This document shows, piece by piece, positions 34,890 through 41,042 of a stretch of DNA of 41,042 bases. This stretch comes from Candidatus Zhuqueibacterota bacterium. Its GTDB lineage: Bacteria; Zhuqueibacterota; Zhuqueibacteria; Oceanimicrobiales; Oceanimicrobiaceae. Under the pieces are notes generated by a model that was not told the origin of the DNA, made no database searches, and was given only the letters and a program-made list of their open reading frames with translations. The position numbers and the translations under genes were made by a program. The stretch is taken from assembly GCA_029261995.1 (NCBI GenBank), contig JAJDAF010000027.1, positions 1 through 41,042 on the forward strand, given 5' to 3'. How positions within the stretch are numbered: the stretch's first letter is position 1; every line of letters starts with the position of its first letter.

Positions 34890-37349
34890 ATGATTCAGCG
34901 TTCCCAATTTTACCCGATCACGATTTCTCTTGTGATTGTGTTGGTGCATCTGATGTTGGCCGGGTCAGCGTGGTCGGGTATTCCTGAGAAGGGAAACGAC
35001 TGGCCCGGTTGGCGCGGCCCGAACATGGACGCCACGGTAAGTGATGCCGGCGTACTCGAGCAGGGCCAGAACTACCAGCTCAAGGTGGTTTGGCGGAAGG
35101 CCCTGGGGACAGGTTACTCTGCAGTCTCCATCGTCGGCGGGACTGCTATTACCATGTTTTCAGACGGCACGGCCGATTACGTCACGGCCCTGAATGCGGA
35201 TGATGGCGCTGAACTCTGGCGTTTCAAAATCGACTCGACCTACCTGGGCCGGTTTGGCTCACAAAACGGTCCGGTCTCGACGCCACTGATTGCTGATGAC
35301 AAAGTTTTCGCGCTCGGCCCGAGAGGACAACTGTTTGCCCTGAATTCGGGAACCGGCGAAAAACTGTGGTCAGCGAACCTGGTCGAAACGCACGCGTCTG
35401 AACCGCCGTTCTACGGCTTCACGACTTCGCCGTTGGTTTACAACGATGCGCTGATCGTCGAAACCGGTGGCCCGGAAAACCGGGCGATCGCAGCCTTTGA
35501 CAAGAACACGGGAGCATCGCTATGGTCGGTTGGCAACGACAAGATCCTCTACCAGTCGCCGGCGATCACAACTTTGCATGAACGTCAGCAATTGCTGTGC
35601 GTCGGCGGCCAGAATGTCTATGGCCTGGCGCCGGAGTCGGGCGAACTGCTGTGGCAATACGAGCACCAGGGAAGAGGCGGCGGCTTTGGCAGCGCCAGCA
35701 TGAACCCCGTCATTCTACCAGACAACCAGATATTTCTGACTTACAAAAGCTCGGAATCCATTCTGGTGCAGTTGACAGCAGTCGAAGGCAAGCAGGGTGT
35801 GCAGGAAGTCTGGCGCACGAAGGGATTGAAAAGGAGCTACACGGTGCCGGTTTACCACGATGGCTATCTTTACGGCTACAATGCAGCTTTTCTCAGTTGC
35901 ATCGACGCGGCCACTGGCGAAACAATGTGGAAGTCCCGGCAGCCGGGTGATGGTTTTGCCATCGTCGTGGATGGCCATCTGGTGATCACTACGAAGAAAG
36001 GCGGACTCAGCGTCGGCGAGGCGAGCCCTGCCGGCTATTCCGAAATCGCCGGTCTGGCGCTGTCCGACAACCTGTGCTGGACCCCGCCGAGTTTTGCGAA
36101 CGGCAGGATCTACGCCCGCAACCATGGTGAAGTCGCCTGCGTCGAGATTCTGCCAACGGACCAGATTGCCAAGGCAGAGGTTGAACAGCGCGGCGTGCTG
36201 CCCGGGTCGGAGTTTGCGAAGTTTGTTGCACAGGCGCAGACTTCTGACAACAAAACTGCGCTCATCGACGCATTCATGGCCAAGCAGGAAAGCTTCCCCA
36301 TCATCGAAGGCGATGATATGGCCCATTTTGTTTTTCGAGGACAAAATAAAGAAATGGATCTGGGCGGCGAGCTGTTTGGCTACGAAGCCGAAACGCCCAT
36401 GAACCATGTCTCCGGCAGCAACCTGTTTTATTACTCGACCCGCTTGGAACCAAACGCCCGTCTGGGTTACGAATTTATAGATGATTCCCTGAAACATCTG
36501 ACCGATCCCCTCAATCCTGAGACAGAGTCGATTCCCTTTGTCGGCAAGGTATCGATGCTGGCGATGCCGGCCTGGACCGAGCCGGACCATCTTAAAGAAC
36601 GCGCCGGCGCCGCGCAGGGGCGAGTTGACTCGCTGACTTTCACCAGCACGGTCTCCGACAGCATCCGCACCCTCGAGGTCTACCTGCCGGTGGGCTACGA
36701 CTCCGGTGATTCTCGCTACCCGGTCGCTTATGTTCACGGAAGCATAGGCCAAAGCAAGCTCCCGGTTACGCTGAATAATATTGTGGGAAAAACAGTCGAG
36801 CCGGTCGTGGTCGTTTTCATCCCAAGGATCTTTCGTGGCGGCTACAGTCAATACATTGGGCAGCGCAGAGACGTCTATGCCCGAATCTTCATTGAAGAAA
36901 TCATGCCACTGGTGGAGAGGGAATATCGAATCGCCGCTGCTCCTGAATCAAGGGCGAACGTCGGCGCCATGTATGGCGGATTCATGGCGTTCTACACTTC
37001 GTTCAAGAATCCTGGTTTGTTCGGAAAACTTGGCATGCAAACTCCTTACTGGGATCCTGATGAGGAGGGCAAGCACAGCCAAATGGTAACTAGACCCGAC
37101 AAGCAGGCCCTGGCTATCTATTTCGATTGGGGCAAATACGACCCCCGGGCGCCTCTGGAAGGGTGGGATTTTGGCGAATACGCCGAGTCTTTCGCCAGGC
37201 TTCTGAACAGTGGCGGCTATGATTTCCAGGGCGGCGAAGTCAACGAAGGCTTTGGCCAAACCAGTTGGCGCAATCGTTCGGACAAGCTATTTGAAACGCT
37301 GTACCCGCTGAAAAGCGCAGAGGCCGAATCCACAACAAAGACGGAGTGA
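34890..37349 (+). CDS. Secreted PQQ-like beta-propeller fused to a catalytically altered esterase domain
   Basis: An 819-residue exported protein with GAGGAGG before its ATG and a signal peptide ending near SAWSG. Residues of about 35-430 are a PQQ-type propeller (WPGWRGPNMDA, ALNADDGAELWRF, ALNSGTGEKLWS, CIDAATGETMWKS). A linker of about 150 residues follows. Residues of about 577-805 resemble an enterochelin-esterase/esterase D domain (LEVYLPVGYDSGDSRYPVAYV; IPRIFRGGY). The nucleophile elbow, normally GxSxGG, reads GAMYGG with Met694 in the serine place. The usual catalytic GGHxW near the end reads GFGQTSW, with Phe788 in the histidine place. The esterase part is probably a binding domain. 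It lies 100 bases upstream of a transporter gene. Confidence 0.8.
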   Translation: MIQRSQFYPITISLVIVLVHLMLAGSAWSGIPEKGNDWPGWRGPNMDATVSDAGVLEQGQNYQLKVVWRKALGTGYSAVSIVGGTAITMFSDGTADYVTALNADDGAELWRFKIDSTYLGRFGSQNGPVSTPLIADDKVFALGPRGQLFALNSGTGEKLWSANLVETHASEPPFYGFTTSPLVYNDALIVETGGPENRAIAAFDKNTGASLWSVGNDKILYQSPAITTLHERQQLLCVGGQNVYGLAPESGELLWQYEHQGRGGGFGSASMNPVILPDNQIFLTYKSSESILVQLTAVEGKQGVQEVWRTKGLKRSYTVPVYHDGYLYGYNAAFLSCIDAATGETMWKSRQPGDGFAIVVDGHLVITTKKGGLSVGEASPAGYSEIAGLALSDNLCWTPPSFANGRIYARNHGEVACVEILPTDQIAKAEVEQRGVLPGSEFAKFVAQAQTSDNKTALIDAFMAKQESFPIIEGDDMAHFVFRGQNKEMDLGGELFGYEAETPMNHVSGSNLFYYSTRLEPNARLGYEFIDDSLKHLTDPLNPETESIPFVGKVSMLAMPAWTEPDHLKERAGAAQGRVDSLTFTSTVSDSIRTLEVYLPVGYDSGDSRYPVAYVHGSIGQSKLPVTLNNIVGKTVEPVVVVFIPRIFRGGYSQYIGQRRDVYARIFIEEIMPLVEREYRIAAAPESRANVGAMYGGFMAFYTSFKNPGLFGKLGMQTPYWDPDEEGKHSQMVTRPDKQALAIYFDWGKYDPRAPLEGWDFGEYAESFARLLNSGGYDFQGGEVNEGFGQTSWRNRSDKLFETLYPLKSAEAESTTKTE

Positions 37350-37449
37350 AAGCAAATCCGTCAAGCGCAACCGGCGAGGCCGCGGTCGCCGGAAACAGAA
37401 TATCTCGCAAGCTGAGATAAAGCATCTCGATTAGGAGGAAGGAGACCAA

Positions 37450-38958
37450 ATGGCAACAGATCTTGACAGGAGCATCAACCTGCGTTTTTCATCGCGGCTG
37501 GGCATGCTGCTCAGCGTGCTTGGTATTGCTGTCGGCACAGGCAACATCTGGCGATTCCCTCGAATCGCGGCCCAGAATGGCGGCGATGAAGGCGCCGGCG
37601 CTTTTCTCGTTGCCTGGCTCGCTTTTCTGTTTTTGTGGAGCATTCCCCTGATTATCGGGGAGTACGCCATCGGGCGCAAGTATCGCTCAGGGGTGGTTGC
37701 GGCCTTCATCAAGACCGCAGGCAAGAAGTTTGCATGGATGGGGGCATTTGTTGCCTTTGTGGCAACGGCGATCACCTTTTTCTACTCCGTCGTGGTGGGC
37801 TGGTGCATTTATTATTTCGTTCACCAACTCACGAATCCGCTGCCCCTGTCCACCGCCGAAGCCATGGCGACCTGGAACGACTACCAGAGCAGCGGCTGGC
37901 CCCTGTTGTTTCATGCCATTGCCATGGCGCTGGGGGCGCTCGCTATCTGGCGCGGCGTCACCTCAATAGAGCGCGTCAACAAGATTCTGGTACCAACACT
38001 TCTGACCATCGTCCTGGTTTCGGTCGTTCGGGCGCTGACTCTGCCAGGCGCCTGGGATGGCGTGGCCTACCTGTTTACGCCGCAATGGAGCCAGCTAACC
38101 CAGCCCAGAATCTGGCTTGAGGCACTGACACAAAACGCCTGGGATACCGGCGCGGGTTGGGGACTGTTCCTCACCTATGCGGCCTACATGCGTCGCGAGG
38201 ACGGCGTCGTCAAGAACGCCTTCTTCACCGGAATCGGCAACAACACGGTTTCCCTGCTCGCCGCGTTGATGGTGTTTGGCACCGTGTTTTCCGTTCTACA
38301 AACCGAAATGCAGATGACCCGGCCTGAAATCCTGGAAATCATGAAGACCAGCGGCCCCGCCTCCACGGGCCTGACTTTCATCTGGATGCCACAGCTTTTC
38401 GCGCGCATGATTTTCGGCAGTCCAATCGCCATTCTCTTTTTTCTCGGGCTGATGTTTGCAGGATTCTCTTCACTGATCGCGCAACTGGAACTGCCCACGC
38501 GTGTCTGCATCGATGCCGGACTGTCTCGCCCGAAGGCCATCGCCCTGGTTATCGGCGTGAGCTATCTGCTCGGCATTCCGTCAGCCAGAAACCTGGATAT
38601 CCTGGCAAACCAGGACTTTGTCTGGGGTGTGGCGCTCATGATTTCCGGCGCCTTTGTCGCTTTCATTCTGATCAAACACGGCGCCACCAAAATGCGTGAG
38701 CAGGAGCTGATGGTTGAGAAGACGGACTGGCAGTTGGGCAATTGGTGGGACCGCGGCATAACCTACTTCATCCCGACCGCGGCTTCTCTCTTGCTTATTT
38801 GGTGGCTCTCCCTGTCAGCAGGGGCCGAGAGATGGTACGACCCATTCAGTTCATATAGCATCATGACCTGCCTGGTGCAGTGGGCTGTGATTGTCGCGCT
38901 GCTCCTGCGGTTAAACCGTTGGCTTGGCGCCAGAATGACAGGCGCCGAACTCGACTAG
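37450..38958 (+). CDS. Sodium-dependent transporter of the NSS/SNF (LeuT-like) family
   Basis: A 502-residue integral membrane protein with GGAGGAAGGAG ahead of the ATG. It carries the family signature in helix 1, GIAVGTGNIWRFPRIAAQNGG (about 26-46), although the usual following GGGAF reads DEGAGAF, a two- or three-residue insertion. About 11-12 hydrophobic helices are visible, as usual in bacterial members. NSS proteins bring in amino acids or related amines with sodium. The substrate cannot be read here. Downstream is a secreted carboxypeptidase, so uptake of released amino acids is a reasonable guess. Confidence 0.9.
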   Translation: MATDLDRSINLRFSSRLGMLLSVLGIAVGTGNIWRFPRIAAQNGGDEGAGAFLVAWLAFLFLWSIPLIIGEYAIGRKYRSGVVAAFIKTAGKKFAWMGAFVAFVATAITFFYSVVVGWCIYYFVHQLTNPLPLSTAEAMATWNDYQSSGWPLLFHAIAMALGALAIWRGVTSIERVNKILVPTLLTIVLVSVVRALTLPGAWDGVAYLFTPQWSQLTQPRIWLEALTQNAWDTGAGWGLFLTYAAYMRREDGVVKNAFFTGIGNNTVSLLAALMVFGTVFSVLQTEMQMTRPEILEIMKTSGPASTGLTFIWMPQLFARMIFGSPIAILFFLGLMFAGFSSLIAQLELPTRVCIDAGLSRPKAIALVIGVSYLLGIPSARNLDILANQDFVWGVALMISGAFVAFILIKHGATKMREQELMVEKTDWQLGNWWDRGITYFIPTAASLLLIWWLSLSAGAERWYDPFSSYSIMTCLVQWAVIVALLLRLNRWLGARMTGAELD

Positions 38959-38994
38959 TGTCACGATTTCTAATTTTCCGAACAAAACTCTGAC
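38956..38994 (+). repeat. 39-base 3'-flank repeat, copy 1
   Basis: Starting at the TAG stop of the transporter, the sequence TAGTGTCACGA ... CCGAACAAAACTCTGAC is repeated at 40864-40902 after the carboxypeptidase stop, with only two differences. Both copies include the stop codon. Confidence 0.8.
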
Positions 38995-39050
38995 AGGGTT
39001 TCGACCTTTTCTTATGCCTGAAACGATTAACCTCAGACCCTGTCAGAGTT
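38986..39050 (+). terminator. Perfect 14-base inverted repeat after the transporter gene
   Basis: AACTCTGACAGGGT (38986-38999) and ACCCTGTCAGAGTT (39037-39050) are exact reverse complements around a 37-base loop. The position after the transporter and before the next promoter suits a transcription terminator or a mobile palindromic element. No T run follows directly. Confidence 0.6.
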
Positions 39051-39117
39051 CGCTTATTTGGAAATCATCACACTAGGGATTGCCTACTCATTTCAGACAG
39101 CATATTAGGGAGGAACC

Positions 39118-40866
39118 GTGAAATTTGAAAAAACAATCATCCTCGTGTTGGCTGCATTTCTGTGCGGCCCACTGCTTTCTCAGGACCGCTTCCAGACCAA
39201 ATTTGAGGCCAGCGCTGAGACGGAAACCGCCACCTACGCTGAAGGTATCGCGTTTTATGAGGAACTGGCCAACTCGTTTGCCGAAATCAACATCACCACC
39301 CACGGCAATACCGATAGCGGCAAACCGCTGCACCTGGTGACGCTTTCGCGGGATGGCGATTTTGATTTTGACAGCCTGCACAAGAAGAACAAACTGATTC
39401 TGCTTATCAACAACGCCATTCATCCGGGCGAACCGGACGGTGTGGACGCCTCTATGATGTTCCTGCGCGACCTGGTGCTGAACCGCGCAAAGGCTGATGA
39501 GCTTCTACAGAAAGTCGTGGTGGCGATCATCCCGTTTTACAATATTGGCGGTGTGCTCAACCGCAACAGCACCAGCCGCGCCAACCAAAACGGGCCGAAA
39601 GAATACGGCTTTCGCGGTAACGCCCGCAACTATGACCTCAATCGTGATTTCATCAAGAACGATACGCGAAATGCCCGCGCCTTTGCCACCATTTTCCACT
39701 TGCTGGACCCGGATATTTTTGTGGAAAACCACGTCAGCAACGGCGCCGACTATCAGTACGTCATCACCATGGACATCGCCCAGAAGGACAAACTGGGAGG
39801 CGTGCTGGCGGACTACCTGGAAAACCGCATGATGCCGTTTTTGTTCGACCACATGAAAACCGTCGGTTCGGAAATGATTCCATACGTCAACTCATTTGGC
39901 AGGCCGCCGGACGAAGGCTATTCGCAATTCTTCGATTCGCCCAGGTATTCCGCGGGCTACACGGCTCTTTTCCATACCATTGGCTTTCAGAGCGAGCCGC
40001 ACATGTTGAAACCCTACGGCGAGCGCGTCCGGGCAACTTACAATTACATGGCAGGCGTTCTCAGGGTCATGAACCGTGACAGCGAGCTGATTCGGCGGCT
40101 GAGAGACGAAACCAAGGAGTCCGTAAAGACACAAGAACGGTTCGATGTCAATTGGCAGCTCGACGAATCACGCCACACGGACCTGCGGTTCAAAGGCTAC
40201 CAGGCCAGTTACATCGACAGCAAGGTCACCGGGCAAAAACGGTTGTTTTATGACCGCACGAAGCCCTATGAAAAGACCATCCCATACTACAACCACTACC
40301 TCGCCAAAGCGACCATTGCCAGGCCGGATTATTATGTCATCCCGCAGGGCTGGCACACCATCATCGACCGGCTGCGCCTGAACCAGGTGCAGCTCCGGGA
40401 AATAAAGCAGGATACGACCTTTGAGGTCGAGGTCTATCACATCGAGGACTACAAAACCAGCGAGCAGCCCTTTGAAGGTCACTACCTGCACTACGATGTC
40501 AAGGTCAGGAAGGAAAAGCAGTCCCTGTCTTTCGCCAAAGGTGACTACTTGGTACCGGTAAACCAGTGGGTCAACCGCTACATCGTCGAAACGCTGGAAC
40601 CGGAGGGCATGGATTCCTTTTTCGCTTGGAACTTCTTCGACACGATTTTGCAGCGCAAGGAGGGTTTCTCATCTTACGTGTTTGAAGACGAGGCCGAACG
40701 CATCCTGAATGGCGACCCGGACCTGCGGGCGCAATTGCAGCAAAAGCGGCGGGATAACCCTGAATTCGCGCAAGACAGCCGGGCGCAGTTGACGTTCATC
40801 TACTTGAATTCTCGCCACTATGAAAAGGCCCACATGCGCTATCCGATCTTTCGAGCCTTTAAGTAG
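39118..40866 (+). CDS. Secreted M14-family zinc carboxypeptidase
   Basis: A 582-residue exported peptidase with a GTG start preceded by GGGAGG. The signal peptide ends near LLSQD. Zinc ligands are His102 and Glu105 in NAIHPGEPDG and His205 in VENHVSNG. The substrate-side phrase ARNYDLNRDF (about 169-178) and catalytic Glu293 in GFQSEPHML complete the M14 pattern. Family members remove C-terminal amino acids from peptides. About 270 further residues after the catalytic domain are rich in charged and aromatic residues and do not match a domain I know. Secreted or periplasmic. It probably acts with the upstream transporter in peptide use. Confidence 0.88.
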   Translation: MKFEKTIILVLAAFLCGPLLSQDRFQTKFEASAETETATYAEGIAFYEELANSFAEINITTHGNTDSGKPLHLVTLSRDGDFDFDSLHKKNKLILLINNAIHPGEPDGVDASMMFLRDLVLNRAKADELLQKVVVAIIPFYNIGGVLNRNSTSRANQNGPKEYGFRGNARNYDLNRDFIKNDTRNARAFATIFHLLDPDIFVENHVSNGADYQYVITMDIAQKDKLGGVLADYLENRMMPFLFDHMKTVGSEMIPYVNSFGRPPDEGYSQFFDSPRYSAGYTALFHTIGFQSEPHMLKPYGERVRATYNYMAGVLRVMNRDSELIRRLRDETKESVKTQERFDVNWQLDESRHTDLRFKGYQASYIDSKVTGQKRLFYDRTKPYEKTIPYYNHYLAKATIARPDYYVIPQGWHTIIDRLRLNQVQLREIKQDTTFEVEVYHIEDYKTSEQPFEGHYLHYDVKVRKEKQSLSFAKGDYLVPVNQWVNRYIVETLEPEGMDSFFAWNFFDTILQRKEGFSSYVFEDEAERILNGDPDLRAQLQQKRRDNPEFAQDSRAQLTFIYLNSRHYEKAHMRYPIFRAFK

Positions 40867-40902
40867 TGTCACGAGTTCTAATTTCCCGAACAAAACTCTG
40901 AC
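40864..40902 (+). repeat. 39-base 3'-flank repeat, copy 2
   Basis: This is the second copy of the element at 38956-38994, again starting at a TAG stop. Here the sequence diverges right after CTCTGAC, so the second arm of the 14-base palindrome is absent. Confidence 0.8.
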
Positions 40903-40937
40903 GAGACTGTCGAAAAAGTCAAGCCCGGATTCTCTTG

Positions 40938-40996
40938 AAAATGGCGAACTCCATATTTGACTTGTAAGCGACGATCGCGACTTGGTTCACCATTTT
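40938..40996. repeat. Imperfect inverted repeat at the right edge
   Basis: AAAATGGCGAAC (40938-40949) and GTTCACCATTTT (40985-40996) are complementary except for one base. The flanking text GTCGAAAAAGTC and TTTTTCGAAGC near it has further short dyads. It may be the edge of a terminator or a mobile element cut by the window end. Confidence 0.4.
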
Positions 40997-41042
40997 TGTA
41001 TGCTGTTTTTAGTGCCTTTTTCGAAGCATTTCGAAATCTGGA

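Noticed and set aside
35715-36851. A 378-codon minus-strand frame antisense to the propeller-esterase gene.
   Set aside because: The plus-strand frame has clear domains, a signal peptide and a strong ribosome site; the antisense product has no recognisable pattern.
1-41042. CRISPR arrays, tRNA and rRNA genes.
   Set aside because: No regularly spaced short repeats, no cloverleaf with a TTCRA arm, and no conserved rRNA segments were found by eye.

Overview
The window looks like chromosomal DNA of a free-living, secretion-rich bacterium of the Fibrobacterota-Chlorobiota-Bacteroidota side of the tree. It is most like Calditrichota or candidate phylum KSB1. The main reason is a cluster of very large secreted proteins that end in the FlgD-like/type IX secretion (T9SS-like) C-terminal domain with the PNPYYG ... 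RIFTLAG ... GG(I/L)Y motifs typical of those lineages. A Bacteroidota-type HU-like protein fits. The phylum assignment is inference: there is no rRNA or other phylogenetic marker here.

Layout. (1) 108-11503, plus strand: four paralogous secreted giants in an A-B-A-B order, a tandem duplication of a two-gene unit. The first copy has lost its N-terminal half at a junction near position 137. (2) 11668-14434, minus strand: a beta/gamma-crystallin-domain protein and a metal-dependent amidohydrolase. (3) 14435-24000: an AT-richer, gene-poor accessory region. It holds a three-gene envelope operon (membrane-anchored pentapeptide protein, two exported proteins), an HU-like gene, and a lipase plus glycine-rich membrane protein module set between 199-bp direct repeats. 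It also holds a promoter/hairpin element present twice, a consensus promoter with no gene behind it, and an unrecognised 238-residue protein. (4) 22540-28580: several families of dispersed palindromic repeats between single genes. These include a large Ig-like lipoprotein gene interrupted by a stop codon exactly at its lipobox. (5) 27788-34703: a run of separately spaced metabolic genes: two methyltransferases, a complete subclass B1 metallo-beta-lactamase, YehS, a spermidine synthase-like protein, a cysteine synthase-like PLP enzyme and a YjgR/HerA-type ATPase. (6) 34890-40866: a secreted PQQ-propeller/esterase fusion, a sodium-dependent transporter and a secreted M14 carboxypeptidase. These suggest handling of extracellular peptides or amino acids.

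Points most worth a second look: the duplicated promoter plus covarying hairpin (14888-15000 and 23111-23226); the direct-repeat-bounded lipase module (19991-22330); the three-copy palindromic element whose copies form the 3' ends of two genes; the envelope operon at 15344-18124; the lipobox stop at 24221; the esterase domain that has lost its catalytic residues (Met694, Phe788); and the mosaic structure of the duplicated secreted proteins. All functional statements come from reading motifs by eye; no database search was run.
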